Shown: positions 11,431-23,589, numbered from the stretch's first letter. The stretch: DNA of 64,000 nucleotides from Eleusine coracana subsp. coracana (GCA_032690845.1 CM064424.1:34909462-34973461), one strand, 5' to 3'. Translations and numbers: made by a program. Notes: a model not told the origin generated them from the letters alone.

Positions 11431-12838
11431 TCACCAACTCGATGTCCTTCTTCTTAACATAAGTTCTCCCCTTAGCTTGTTGTAGGTCTTCTCATCGAGT
11501 GGGTTGGTGAAGATATCCGCCAATTGTTCATGAGTTTGCACACTCACCAACTCGATGTCCTTCTTCTTAACATGATCCCTTATGAAGTGATGCCTCACTT
11601 GAATGTGCTTTCCATGACCATGATCTCCTATTTTGAGAGCCATCTTGATTGCCGCCTCACTATCACAATATAGTGACATTTGAGTGTAGTTGAGGCCATA
11701 ATCCGAGAGTGTTTGCCACATGTAGAGAAGTTGGGCACAACACGCTTCCGCCGCCATGTATTCTGCTTTGGTTGTAGATAGAGCCATCGAGTTTTGCTTC
11801 TTTGAGCTCCAAGATACTAGAGATCTTCCAAGAAATTGGCAACCTCCTGATGTACTCTTCCTATTCACTTTGCAACCCGCGAAGTCCGAATCCGAATACC
11901 CAAGTAACTCAAAGCTTGTTCCTCTATGATACCATAAACCCATGGTAGGTGTGTACTTGAGGTATCTCATTATCCTCTTCACGACCTTCAAGTGTGACTC
12001 TTTTGGATTTGCTTGGTAGAATGCACACAAGCACACACTAAACATGATGTCCGGTCTTGAAGCGGTGAGATAGACCAAAGAACCAATAATAGATCTATAG
12101 AACTTAGGGTTCATTGGTTTCCCTTTCACATCATCATCCAAGGGTTTGCTTGTTGCCGTAGATGTGTGCAAAGGCTTGCAATTCTCCATATTGAATCTCT
12201 TGAGAAGGTTCTTGGTATACTTTTCTTGATAGATGAAGTTTCCTTCTCTCAATTGTTTGACTTGGAAACCAAGGAACACATGCAACTCTCCAATCATTGA
12301 CATTTGAAATTCCTTTGCCATCATTTTCCTAAAACTCTTCATTGAACTTCTCATTAGTTAACCCATATATGATATCATCCACATAGATTTGGCACACAAA
12401 GAAATCCTTCCCGACATGTCTTGTGAACAATGTGCTATCAATGCTTCCAATCTTGAAACCATTCTTGAGAAGGAAGTTCCTCAAGTGTTCATACCATGCC
12501 GTTGGTGCTTGCTTGAGACCATAGAGACCTTTCTTCAATTTGTATACATGTCTTGGATGATTTGGGTCCTCAAACCCCGGAGGTTGTTCCACATAGACTT
12601 TCTCATTGATCTCTCCATTAAAGAAAAAACTTTTGACATCCATTTGAAAGAGCCTGAAGCCATTGTGTGATTCATAGGCAAGTAATATCCCAATAGCTTC
12701 ACGACGGACCACGAGAGCAAAGGTTTCTTCAAAGTCAATCCCCGCCACTTGAGAATATCCCTTAGCCATTAGGCGAGCATTGTTCTTGACAATTGCTCCT
12801 TTCTCATCTTGCTAGCTCTTGAAGACCCACTTGGTGCT
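11431..12838 (-). pseudogene. pol: Element B pol, C-terminal part: reverse transcriptase and RNase H
   Basis: The minus strand encodes Ty1/copia RT followed by RNase H. RT runs from 12838 to about 12000 and starts just after the GT of a VGT-KWVF junction; the N-terminal RT piece is at 61760. Visible motifs are MAKGYSQ, YGLKQAP, the catalytic YVDD near 12380, and the SLVYLTASRPDI block. RNase H shows YSDSDFAG, a STTKAEYMA block in which the usual first Glu is Lys, and YCDSEAA, and ends at the stop near 11431. There is a frame change at about 12330-12350 and a stop at 12812-12814. The element makes cDNA when intact; this copy is dead. The gap between the two pol pieces is element C. Confidence 0.9.
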
Positions 12839-14163
12839 TGTTGACACCAAATTTTGACCGGTCCTATCAAATCAGTGACAGGAAATTGAAATCGGACGAG
12901 GTCAATGATATTCAACAACTGAAGGAGTTTAAATGGCCCAACAGGGTTTTCTTATGTTTGCAGTTTAGATCTTTATTCTAAAAATAGTCGGTTTTTTAGG
13001 AGTCCTAACAAAGTCGGGTTGAAACCTCTTGCATGAGGTTATAAATATGTAATAGGATCTGTACGTAGAAAATAACACTTTTGTTCAATACAATTCGGCG
13101 CATCGCCAACTTTTCCTACTCGACAAAATCCTCGTCTCGTGCGGGCTGCATCGGCTCCGATCTCGGTAAGACTTGGATTTGTCACCCTCGGTAATTCTAT
13201 CAATCTCAGCTAGTACTTTCTCATTGATTTGATATTCTAGTTGTTATCATTAGAATTGCTAGTTATCCGGTAATTAGATCTGTATAGTATTTATTCTATC
13301 AACTTTGATTGAAATACTGTCTTGGTTGAAGCTGATCTATTGTGATCTCATTAGGTTCCATCGGTGCTATTTAGATCTGTTATTTGAGTCACTTTATTGA
13401 TTTTATCTATAAATAGATTAAATCTAGCTCTATCTACCGCGTGTGAATACTATCTCGATTAAGTTCGATCTGTTCAAATCATCAAGGCTGCATCAATTCT
13501 AACCTCTTATTGGGTGGATAGAGTTAGATTTGATCTGTTTGTAGGTAGAATCAATAGAGTTCTATTGGGGTGTTTAGCCGATAGTTTATCACGGTTCAAT
13601 TGACTTTCAGGTTGTTAATTGATTATACCATATATTTTGATAGTCGTTTGCCCCCTTGTTTAAACAAGATAGATTTATGATTTTAAGGCATATTTGCAAA
13701 ACTAACTATTAAATCTATTGACTTAATACTATTGACAGGGTAGGTCTTTGGCACACATACTGTAGTTCTATCGACTCTGCCCTATTGACTTTGCACTATC
13801 GACTCAACAAGTATTGGCATGATTCCTTTCATCTCTTCGATCTTGCTGCGTTTGATTCAAACATTTATCAGTATTACAACAAACATTATTTGACATATCT
13901 AATTTGTCGATATGCCGATATAGTCAGCCGATTGGTTCATCCTATCTTAAATTTATTCTTAATGATATCTGCTGATTTCACCTACAATGACTATTGGCTC
14001 TCTTCACTGGCCTGTCCTAGGCCGGTGGCCCACAATATCTAACCGTTTATATCTTTGTCGATTTGCAGGGAAAATCGACTGGCACACCCTAGTTTCCTGT
14101 ATTGAGCCTGCACTGGAGTTAAGCAGATCTCCCAGGTCACGTGTGAATATTTTCATGTCAACA
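12839..14163 (+). repeat. Element C: 5' LTR
   Basis: The LTR is 1325 bp, with TATAAATA at 13040-13047. It aligns with 60373-61759 throughout except for a tandem duplication found only in the 3' copy. It contains short CTATCGACT-type repeats at about 13770-13805. ORFs inside it (for example 13785-14042) are not genes. Confidence 0.88.
13040..13047 (+). promoter_or_regulatory. TATA box of element C 5' LTR
   Basis: TATAAATA lies in the first fifth of the LTR, and an equivalent copy is present in the 3' LTR. It is placed as expected at the U3/R side. Confidence 0.5.
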
Positions 14164-14170
14164 TGCTTTT

Positions 14171-14189
14171 TTGCATGCCCGTTGGGACC
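14171..14189 (+). other. Likely primer-binding site of element C
   Basis: A TGCCCGTTGGGACC phrase begins a few bases after the LTR end, as PBS sequences in Tat elements do. The first bases (TTGCA) depart from the usual TGG, so the site is degenerate. I do not assign the tRNA. Confidence 0.4.
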
Positions 14190-14209
14190 AAGAATTTCAA
14201 GTTCACATC

Positions 14210-16484
14210 ATGCCTGAACTCGAAATGCCTCAGGACGGTGATGCGGCACATAGCCAAAGAACAATATCAGCTCAGATCTTAAGAATGAACATATGCTACC
14301 TGTCAATAGAGACAAGTTGAGTGATGATGCAAAGGCACAGGTTAGTCAGATGATGGCTGAGTATGAAAGTCTTCTGTTAGATACTTTCAGCAAGATAAGG
14401 AACGGTAAGATCATCTAGAAAGGAAAGTTACCAGTTGCCGCATTGATTGAAGATGCAACAAAAGAGTTACATACTAAGAAGCCAATAGAGTTCGTGGATG
14501 AAGCAACTCTGCACGACATAATTCATACTACTATACAACATGCATTGATTAATCAATCCTCTGTGCTGGTTAATACATTGAGGAGCTTGATTATTCAGAC
14601 TATGGTGGGATGTCTATATGAAGATTCAGCTCGTGGGCCGGTATACTTTCGCATACCAGATAGTGTTCCTCGGCCTGCTAATAAAGCATCTACTTTGTAA
14701 CAACCTAGTGGGAGTATAGCACAACCTATCTTTGGTTCAAATACATCCACTTCTGAAACATCCCTAGGTTAGAAGAATGCTGATGGTGGAAGAACGTGTG
14801 GGACATATGTACCCGGGATACCTAACCACCGAGTGGGTCGGGGGCTCGGGTACGGCGTATTTGGCCTAGGAGATATTTACTTAGATATTTGTTTGAGTAA
14901 GCAGCAAGCTAGGTTAGTAGATATGATGGATAGATAAGATCTGTTCTAACCGAATAAAAGATTACCATGTAAGTCGCTGCCCTTCGGATATATAAGGAGG
15001 GCAGGGGGCCTTCGGTAGGACAGAGACTCATACTGGAACCCTAATTCTAGTGCGAACCCTAGCAATACAGAAACACCAAACAGGACGTAGGGTTGATATC
15101 CTCTGGGAGGCCCGAACCTATACAAACCCTGTGTCTTGTGTCCATTGATCTTTCATACTCATACGCATACCTAGATCTACTATCGAGAATATCTCTCGAC
15201 CGAATGCCTTGGAGGATCATACTGCAAAGATCTACACCACAGACACATCCACAGCATGACAGGCAGGAGACTATTGAGCCAAATGTTATGTACAGTACTG
15301 CACCTAATGTTGAGCGTAGCATGTTTGGAATGCCCTCACCGTCTGCTCTGCCAGGAGAACTAGGAGGCCGACATATAGTTGTTAATTTTGGCCCACAGCC
15401 ATCAGCATCTTGTCTTCCATCAACTGTTCCAAATATCAATGGGTCGACCAATGACTGGGCTTTGAAGATTGCTAAGGTGATGAGGGAGCAGTTTGGATTG
15501 AAACCAAAATAGAAAACATATTTGTATCGACCATCGTATCCTCCGAGCTATGATTTGATTCTGATGCCGAGTCAATACAGAGCTCCAGAATTCACTAAGT
15601 TTACAGGACAAGATAGTACTACTACAGTTGAGCATATAAGCCAATTTTCAGTACAGTACGGGGAAGCTGCTAACACCGAAGCTTTGAAAATCAGGCTATT
15701 TCAGTTATCCTTGTCTAGGTTAGCATTTTCTTGGTTTGCATCGCTGCCCCCAAATTTAATTGTTACCTGGGCCGATCTCGAATAGAAGTTTCATAAATAT
15801 TTCTTTGCTAAAACTAGAGAATTGAGATTGTCTGATTTGATTGATGTGAGACAGAAGGCTGGAGAGTCTGTGCATGACTATGTGCAAAGATTTAGAGATG
15901 TGTGTAGCAAATGTTTCAGCTTGCAACTAACCGATAACCAGATGGCAGAGATAGCATTCAATGGTTTAGTTGCGCCATTGAGAGAGAAGTTTCCTTCGGC
16001 TGAATTCGAGAGCCTATCCAGGAGAACCTGACTCGAGGGGCACGGGCAAGGCCGATCCATATCAATTTTAATGATTGTGACTCTAAATCTGATGAAGAAG
16101 CTATCAAAGTTGATATGGCAGAATGGACCAGGAACAAGAATGAAGGAGTCTCAGATTGATCCACATGGGGGTTGTCCGTTCTTTAAATATTGCTGGGACC
16201 ACAATATAAAACTGTCGTCAATTGATGGTTGCCCTAAATGTAGTAGGTATGCAGAATGGATGTATAGAGAAGCTACTGTAAGTCATCGGCACCAGCATCA
16301 TGTGAAGAGCTCCAAAGAGTCGATGATGGGATCAGCCGATTAATATTAGAGGGTTTCTGCATTTGATCGACTTGGAACCAAGAAGACAATCCACGAGGCT
16401 AAATTTGATAAGGAAGTCGATGAAGAAATGCAGGAGGAGCAAGAATAGAATGATCAGTGGTGTCCATTGTTGCTCATAGAACAG
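14210..16484 (+). pseudogene. gag: Element C gag, interrupted and broken
   Basis: The ATG at 14210 follows the PBS. Recognisable pieces are an N-terminal Tat gag block at 14300-14700 (EFVDEATLHDII, NQSSVLVNTL, RGPVYF), the capsid block at 15522-16031 (EFTKFTGQDSTTTVEHISQF, VHDYVQRFRDVC) and a Cys-rich block near 16168-16250 (GGCPFFKYCWDHNIKL). A solo LTR splits it at 14797-15201. In-frame TAG stops occur at 15510-15512 and 15783-15785, and the frame changes near 16020 and 16150. Gag would form the particle. Coding similarity ends near 16485, where element E leader sequence begins. Confidence 0.8.
14797..15201 (+). mobile_element. Solo LTR of the element D family
   Basis: This 405-bp sequence starts TGTGGGA and ends TCTCGAC plus one changed base. 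It is the reverse complement counterpart of the D LTRs at 22097-22501 and 33658-34060, and is equal in length. The flanks are GAACG (14792-14796) and GAATG (15202-15206), a TSD with one mismatch. A TATATAAGG box lies at 14989-14997. The rest of this D copy was lost, presumably by LTR-LTR recombination. Confidence 0.85.
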
Positions 16485-16568
16485 AAAAGAGAGGATTAGA
16501 CGTTAGTAAAGTATTAATAGTAAAAGAACTGGCTTGTTCCCCGGCAATGGCGCCAGAAAAAGGTAGCT
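16485..16568 (-). repeat. Extra copy of element E leader and PBS outside its 3' LTR
   Basis: These 84 bp match 37484-37569, the PBS-side leader just inside E's 5' LTR, with few differences. A PBS sequence (16538-16555) is included. In a simple insertion the target site would be found here instead. The arrangement is LTR, internal, LTR, partial internal. Confidence 0.8.
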
Positions 16569-17681
16569 TGTTGGTCATAGTTACGCACCCACTTATATAC
16601 CGCAAGAGGATGGTGTACAGTTGTAGCTCTTTTTTTCTCAGAGTATTCCAAGGTTATCAAATCCATAAGGAACGAGCAGAACTATTGCTATTAAAGGATT
16701 ACTAACAAAATTGCAATTTGTTGGTTGGTGTGAATGGTGATGGTGAGAGAGTGAAGGGTGAATGTTATTGAAGAGGTAATAGGATAATGAAGGATTCTCT
16801 CCTTAGGATTGGTTCACTAGCATGCAACCTTATTCTTATCAACTCAAGTAATGACTTTAATATTCTACAAGACATGGTGGTTTTGTTTACCCCGGCTGTC
16901 ACTACAGAGGCTATTAGCTCTCCACTGGTTTCTTGCACTATGTAATGCGCAAAAGTGTATTAGCTCATACACTAATGAGAAGGATAAATAGATATACAAT
17001 TAAGTTCATCACATAGATTAAATTCATCGAGAGAGTATCAATAAGCATAAGAATTACATGACAAGATCCCCGCACCAGAGAAGAGAATATGAGACTACTC
17101 ACTCGTCCTTCCGCTAGACCTAGCAAAGGGATGAAAAATAGCGCTAGAACGCGCTCGAGCCAATCGGCGCAAGCGTCACGCCGATTGGCGTGATCTCCCT
17201 TCTAGTGGATCTCGTCGGTGTTGACCGACCTTCTACCACCAATATCCTGGAATCCTAGTTCTAATAACTGGTTCTCGTGATTGCCATCTCTGTTGTTGTC
17301 TTCCGTCTCCCCTCTAGCTCTTGACTATTATCTTCCTTTTATATCCGACGGGATTAGGTCAACTTCCATCGACTCTAACTCATACTGGGCTGGGCCTTCA
17401 TCCTTCTCGGACTGGGTCATGTTTTATCATCTTATCCTTCTGCGCCACTCGGCGCAGGCCCGCGTCGATCGGCGCGGCCTCCATATCTGGCCCATCATTG
17501 TTGCTCTTTAGTCCTTTATCCATAATTGCCCTGTTTTACACCTGTTTGCTACGATTACATCCAAAATAGAACAACTACAAATATATGCAAATATGGGGTG
17601 AATTGTTAGTCCAAACCACCAAATTAAGATGCAAAACATCCATTATTGGTAGAAAAAATGGGCATCTCGAAACCACCAACA
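16569..17681 (-). repeat. Element E: 3' LTR
   Basis: This LTR is 1113 bp and aligns with 37570-38615, with an extra ~40 bp near 17010-17080 and an extra palindromic module near 17440-17479. GATCGGCGC modules occur at 17157-17190 and 17440-17479. ORFs on the plus strand such as 17281-17511 are treated as chance. Confidence 0.85.
17157..17190. repeat. Palindromic CGATCGG module in LTR E (first of nine sites)
   Basis: Two half-sites, AATCGGCGCA and CGCCGATTGG, flank AGCGTCA. Related modules lie at 17440-17479, 18311-18326, 19311-19348, 19723-19761, 35531-35613, 36592-36631, 38112-38146 and 38397-38413. All nine are inside element E and none is seen elsewhere in the window. Confidence 0.8.
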
Positions 17682-17720
17682 GTTCCCCCACATTCAAATC
17701 ATTGCTAGTCCTCGAGCAAT
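17682..17720 (-). other. Polypurine tract region of element E
   Basis: On the minus strand this gives TTTGAATGTGGGGGAAC directly before the 3' LTR, preceded by GCTCGAGGACTAGCAA. The tract and the CTCGAGGA phrase are typical for this group. Confidence 0.75.
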
Positions 17721-18243
17721 ACAAAATCAAATATGTAACAAGAATCTTTACACCATCTCTCATGCAATCAATCTCAATCATCATTTTTACTCGTTATCCC
17801 TCCACAAATATTTTCTCTCATCTCTGTTGAACCAATCGGCACATCTTACTTGAACTTAATCAAATCACCACAAAACCTTTCAAAAGCAATTTTAGTTCTC
17901 CTCAACTCATCTTTAGCATCAAACATCAAGCATTTGGTCTTCTCTAGATATCTCAAGTGTATTTCCTTCCCTCTCCTATCTAATCAAAGATTATATGTGG
18001 ATCTAGGAGGGCTATATAACTCAATTAAACCATAAGATTAACCATGTCAACAATGTGCTCAATCATGCCCACTAAGAAAGGATTTTACTGGAAAAGGAAC
18101 CTTAATGGAGAAGAGGAATCTAGAAGATCTAAAGAAAGAAAAATGTTTCAATGAGAACGATGGCAAAGAATTGGAAATAATCAGAAAATTGCTTTCTTTG
18201 ATGACCTTATTGCCTCTCTGGGTATACATTTTCTCTTAATCTC

Positions 18244-18294
<51 letters not shown>

Positions 18295-19231
18295 CTTTCT
18301 TTTGCAACAGCACCGATCAGCGCGGTCCATATATTTTTTCTTTTCCTTGAACTCTTTTTCTATTCCCGATATAATCAGCAATTTTTGTCTTGTACCAGCA
18401 GCGGAAATTTTCTGAATTCCCTTTTATTGAGAATATAGGTTGTATCAAGGAGGAGGGTGAAACAAAGATGTATGGGCTCCATGATAGCATGGAATTTGAA
18501 TGGATATAAATGGCTAGAAACAAATAGATTATCCTTTCCTAACTTGGTCGAAATCATGAGAAAGAAGTTGACAAATTTACTTACAATCCAATTAGTTCAA
18601 ATGTGTAGCTTGCTCTCAAGTAAGTGGTGACCAACTAATTCAAAGTTTAGCTTATGATTATCCTTTCCTAACTTGGTCGAAATCATGAGCAAGAAGTTTA
18701 GCTTATGATGAGTCAAAAGAAATTTTGAGAAATACAAAGCTCAAAAGTTAAGTGGTGACCAACTAATTCAAGTAATCAACCAATTGATCATCAAAAAGAC
18801 AAGGTAAATAGTATAGGGCACTTTCAATTTGACAATCGACACTAACTTTATTAAAGACAATGCAATAATTCAAACTACATAAAAGACCTTGAAGCAACTC
18901 TCAACATGACTCATGACTCTCTTAAGCACACACACAAACTTAAATAAGCACTCATAAAAATAAACAAGAAACTAGACTCAGAAACACTTTTTAAACTATG
19001 AAACCCTTCCCCCACTCAAAATTTGCAATGTCCTCATTGCAAGAGAAGAAACTCGACACACTAATCATGCAGACCATGCCTGTTCAAGACTCGGAAAATT
19101 CGTCTTATATTCCTTATGATAAAAGTGTACTCCGCTTTGTTCATCTCGATTGTATCCTGGATTCTGTGATCCACATCCCTTTGATGCCTGTAAGCACGAT
19201 CTCTGTCTAGATATAGGCGCTCAATGTTTCT
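17721..19231 (-). mobile_element. Element E: non-coding DNA before the PPT
   Basis: About 1.5 kb without a supported gene. It holds a (TA)n microsatellite at 18247-18290, one palindromic module at 18311-18326, and short direct repeats of TTATCCTTTCCTAACTTGGTCGAAATCATGAG type near 18530-18560 and 18660-18690. Confidence 0.55.
18247..18290. repeat. (TA)n microsatellite
   Basis: About 22 TA units in a row. Such tracts mutate often in length. Confidence 0.95.
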
Positions 19232-20574
19232 TCAGCAAACAGGACAGCAAGCAGGCGATTGCAGGTTATGATTTTCAACACTGTAAGGTGAAACACTGTT
19301 CAAACTCCTCTGAGCCGATTGGTGCAAAGATTGAGCCGATCGGCGCAGTAGTGTTCTTTCACCATTGCGACTTCCTCCACCTCCCACTGCATTTCCATTA
19401 ACTCTCGTTGAAGTTCCTGATGCCCTGTCATTACTGCATTCTGCAGATGTTCCCCAATTTTCAAACTTAGGACTACCAACGCTTCTTCGCATATTAGGAT
19501 CATCACCGAAATATCCAGACATACTAGGATCACCACTCTCTAAAGTTTCCGAACAATATAATTGATCAATGTCACTATCCCATTCAGAATACTTTTAAAT
19601 TGGCTTACCCGATAGTCTAGCGGATCTGCGAACCTCTGGTGTAGTCTTACACTTCTTTGCAGCATGCTTTTTGTCTTCACCTGGCAGAGCCGTCAGATCA
19701 TTAAATTCAGCCATCTTCAGGTCGCGTCGATCGGCTCCAGTGTCACGCCGATCGGTGCAGCTAGCATCTTCCTTCATATACTCAGCTAACTTCTCTAGAT
19801 TACGCCCACGTATCACCTTATTTTTCTGCCTTCATAAAATCTCATCGTTAATCTCCTTAGGCGTCCAACCTCCAAGAACTGCGCGATAGCCATCAACATA
19901 AGTTACATCTCTAGGTATGAAAGTTGGATCTTCTGCCAATTGGAGGTCAACCTTGTGTTGATATATTTAGCACAAAAGAAACACTTGCAACCCTCAATAC
20001 GACTGTCCGTATGAATCTTATTTTCTTGAAAAGATTCCCAGTCGTTAAAAACCCTGGGAGAGGATTCATCCCTTTTAGCTTGAAGATCCTTTTCCGCATC
20101 TATCTTGTACATGGCTTCTTCAGCTTCCTCTTGTAGCTTGAGTTCATACTTGGCAGCAATGTCGTGTTCACTATAAAGTCGGCTCCTATGGATCGTGAGA
20201 AAGCTCTCCTCATCTAGCTCTTCCTTTTCTTGCTCAGTCAATGTTTTTTCGAAAGATAGAAAATCCTCATACGACAAGGGCTTAGCAAGATCAAGAAGAC
20301 TTTCCATGGTATACCTTTGAGAAACAGCTTCACCTTTAATAGGCGCTACAGATTTTCCTTTGTGCACCAATACTCTCTTGATCACCTGCCGAAGTTCATT
20401 ATCCATCTTCACCTTTTTGGCGTTCCACGCGTCAGCTTTGCTTTTCTTCTTGAATTTCTTCCGTAGGTTCGACCAGACGAGAGGATCATCTGTTGTTGGC
20501 GTTAGCACTTCGTCGACTTCTTCCCAGGACCAATTTGCAGAAGGCTGCGAAAAGTCACGGAAATCAAAATACAT
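19232..20574 (-). pseudogene. Element E post-integrase ORF, unknown function
   Basis: A 223-codon minus-strand ORF (20574-19903) lies downstream of integrase and is followed by further minus-strand pieces at 19816-19595 and 19536-19232 in other frames. The first part is charged and helix-rich (basic KKFKKKSKAD block, later acidic E-rich stretches) and ends near a GCKCFFCAKY motif, possibly metal-binding. The later parts contain an ADR-type repeat encoded by the palindromic module. Athila elements often carry an env-like ORF here, but I see no signal peptide or clear membrane segment. I do not recognise a family. It is on the sense strand of E. Confidence 0.55.
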
Positions 20575-20618
20575 ATAGACCTATTATTTTACGTTGTTAA
20601 GCTCGACCACATGGGGCA

Positions 20619-22096
20619 CTAAGCAGTGAAATACACATCAAAAGATTTCAATTCAAATGTATCGGGTTCTAGATATACCATTAGACGTTGTCCATTCACC
20701 GTGTACTTGTTTCTCTTGCCATCCATTATGATTACAGCTCCTGAAGGTAACACCGTATTCACAAGATTAGGTCCCTCCCATTTGCTTTGCAGTTTGCCTT
20801 TGCCCAATAATCTGAATCGCGAATTAAATAGGAGCACCCGATCTCCTTCCTTGAATTCCTTCTTCAAAATCTTCTTATCGTACCACTTATTTATCTTTTC
20901 TTTGTATATGGCCGCATTTTCATACACACGTAATCGCATCTCTTCCAATTCGCTTATTTGCATCTTTCTTTTCACTCCGGCGGCATCAAGATCCAAATTC
21001 ATTTCCTTTATAGCCCAATAAGCTTTATATTCCAATTCCACCGGTAGGTGACATGATTTCCCATAGACGAATTGATATGGTGTCATACCAATTGGTGTCT
21101 TGAACGCCGTCCTATATGCCCATAACGCTCCATTAAGCTTCATGGCCAATCTTTTCCTTCCTTTGTAACAATCTTCTGCAAAATTCCCCTTAATTGCTTA
21201 TTTGATGTTTCTGCTTGTCCATTTGTCTGGGGATGGTAGGCCGTTCCAATTCTATGTTCAACTCCAGATTTAACTAAAAACCTAGTAAATTCTCCTCCTA
21301 TAAAATGGGATCCTCCATCTGTAATTATTATCCTTGGCACTCTATACCTAGGAAATATCTGCTCCTGAAGTATACTCCTTGATTCTCTTGTAGTATTGGC
21401 CTTGCATGCCATTGCTTCGACCCACTTGGAGACATAATCAACGGCGACCAATATGTACTCGAAACCATGAGAATTCACAAAGGGTCCCATAAAATTCATA
21501 CCCCAAACATCAAAGATGTTGACTTGAAGATTGTACTTAAGAGGCATTGCATTCCTACTATTAACATTCCCTATTCGTTGGGATTGAGCACATGTTGCAA
21601 CATACCTCTTTGCATCTTCATGCATAGCAGGCCAATAGAATCCACTTGCCCATACCTTTGCCTGTGTTCTGAAGTAACCATAATGTCCCCCATAATCCGA
21701 GGAATGATACTTTGCCAAAATGCTCGCTCTTTCCTCATGGGGTACACATCTCCGTACTGCTCCATCCTCGCAATGCCTATACAAGTATGGGTCGGCCGAT
21801 TTAAATTTTCTCATTTCACTCTTAACTCCTCTCCTTGTGTTCTGGTTCATCATATCGATTTGTCCCTTGAAACCTTTGATAATATCCATCATCCAATTCT
21901 CTCTACGATCGAAGACGGCAAACAACTGCTCTTGTTGAATTTAATCTCTTATTGGCTCAGTTGATGATGATTCAAGACGAGATAAATGATCTGCTACAGA
22001 ATTTTCTACTCCTTTCTTATCTCTTATCTCCAAATCAAATTCTTGCAGCATCAATACCCATCGCATTAACCGAGGCTTAGACTCCTTCTTTGAAAC
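20619..22096 (-). pseudogene. pol: Element E pol: RNase H end and integrase
   Basis: The minus strand encodes the end of RNase H (after the D insertion at 22097) and then integrase. The zinc-finger region is degenerate around CAQSQRIGN. The core shows WGMNFMGPF, where the first catalytic Asp of D-D-E is Asn, then IITDGGSHF (second Asp) and NGQAETSN (Glu). The C-terminal part (21149-20619) has ALWAYRTAFKTPIG, the KLQSKWEGP block and a normal stop. There is a frame change near 21145 and a stop near 21940. Integrase would join element cDNA to host DNA; this copy lacks a full active site. Confidence 0.87.
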
Positions 22097-22501
22097 TGTC
22101 GAGAGATATTCTCGATAGTAGATTTAGGTATGCGTATGAGTAAGTAAGATCAATGGACACACAAGACACAAGGTTTAGACAGGTTCGGGCCTCCCGAAGG
22201 ATAACAACCCTACATCCTGTGTTCTGTGGTGTATTGTGTTGTATATTCTGGGTCTCAATGAGAGAGCCCCTGCCCTCCTTATATATCCGAGGGGCAGGGT
22301 TACATGGCAAGTCTCCTAGTCGGTTACAACATGATTTCCGACTAGGATTCTATCTCTAACTTTCTATCCCTAATATTGACTTGTCATCTACTCCAAGTAA
22401 TAATCCGAGTAATTATCTTCATGGGCTTTATCTTTATTGGTCCCCGGCCCACTCGGGAATATATCCGAGTGGTGAGGTATCCCTGGTATATATATCCCAC
22501 A
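22097..22501 (-). repeat. Element D: 3' LTR
   Basis: 405 bp, nearly identical to 33658-34060. It has a minus-strand TATATAAGG box near 22278-22289. A solo copy of the family is at 14797-15201. Confidence 0.93.
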
Positions 22502-22515
22502 GTAGCCCCCGAGAG
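22502..22515 (-). other. Polypurine tract of element D
   Basis: The minus strand reads TCTCGGGGGCTAC directly before the TGTGGG start of the 3' LTR. Confidence 0.85.
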
Positions 22516-23580
22516 ATTTGCAAGTTAGTTGTTGATCTTCAATTGATTGACTAATGCTTCGCCATGAATACGATTAACTTTTTCTTGTACAACAACAAAC
22601 TTGTAAAGGTCTCCAAGAATCTTCAAAAAGAATTATGCACCAAATAATATCCATATGCGGGGAAAAAATCCACCTACTAGGTGTAGATATAGCTCCCGAC
22701 TCAGAAGGTATTTAGATCATAAAATATCTTGTGAGTCAAAAATAATAACACCGTATGTAAATTTGGATCTACCACTTTCTCCGACTGATTCGATGAGGAG
22801 TTTCAATACGGTAGCCCCCAAGATTGGTTCTACCACTCTCCCCAACAAAAGAAACCATTGGTACTAATAAATCCGAGTGATACTTGATCAGATATATCAA
22901 GTATAGCAGTCATCAAAATATCCGGGTGATACTTGATCCAATATAACAAGTATAAAAGCCATAAAAAATATCCAAACAATACTTGATTAAATATAACAAG
23001 TACAGCAGCCCCTGGGCGTGATTTCGTGTGAAAAAGAACAACTCTTGCAGGGCTCTCCAATATTGAGTAAGATCATAAGTAATCAATGCTGAGTGATCCA
23101 ATAATATAATCAAATGATATAACAACTCGATACTGAAGGCCGAGTGATCCAATAATGAAGCTGAATGATCCAATAACTCGGGATAACAAAACCGAGTGAT
23201 GTCAACAAAATAGCTCCAGTTGATATAGCTATGCTTAATATCCAGTGAGCCAAAGACGAGTCCCCGAGATAACAGTTCAAACATGATCCTTAAAAATGAT
23301 ATCCAAGGCTTTCGCTTTATCCAATTTCCCTGATCACTAGTATTCATACAAAAGACAACCCCAAGATTGGTGCTGAAAAAAATTACTATATCACAAATAA
23401 TCAAAAGATACAATCTCCCAAGACTAAACTGCATTAGTCCAAGTGATTTATCAATCATTATTCAATCCACAGCACTCAATGTTAGCACTTGAAAAGAATA
23501 TCTAAAACATAATAAATCTGCGTACCGGTGTAATGTAACTATGCTGATCCAAGTAGTGGCCCAACAGGTCATCAGACGCG
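22516..23580. other. Element D: non-coding DNA upstream of the antisense gene
   Basis: About 1.1 kb with no supported gene. It contains repeated phrases of the form CCGAGTGAT and TATAACAAGTA (about 22870-23010) and GAGTGATCCAATAA (about 23090-23170). The minus-strand ORF 22913-23458 has no recognisable domain and is probably chance. The region would be the promoter side of the antisense gene. Confidence 0.5.
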
Positions 23581-23589
23581 TATAAAAGG
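23581..23589 (+). promoter_or_regulatory. TATA box of the antisense gene in element D
   Basis: TATAAAAGG lies 235 bp upstream of the ATG at 23816, on the strand opposite to D's gag-pol. It is followed by a pyrimidine-rich, CA-containing leader as in plant promoters. Confidence 0.6.

Noticed and set aside
15093..15512. ORF starting inside the solo LTR as a separate gene
   Set aside because: Its first third is LTR sequence; the rest is C gag in the same frame, so it is a chance fusion caused by the insertion.
18247..18290. (TA)n tract as a functional origin or centromere signal
   Set aside because: It is a simple microsatellite inside element E with no supporting structure.
22913..23458. 181-codon minus-strand ORF before the antisense gene
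   Set aside because: No domain match; Leu/Phe/Tyr-rich product from AT-rich repeat DNA containing GAGTGATCCAATAA-type repeats.
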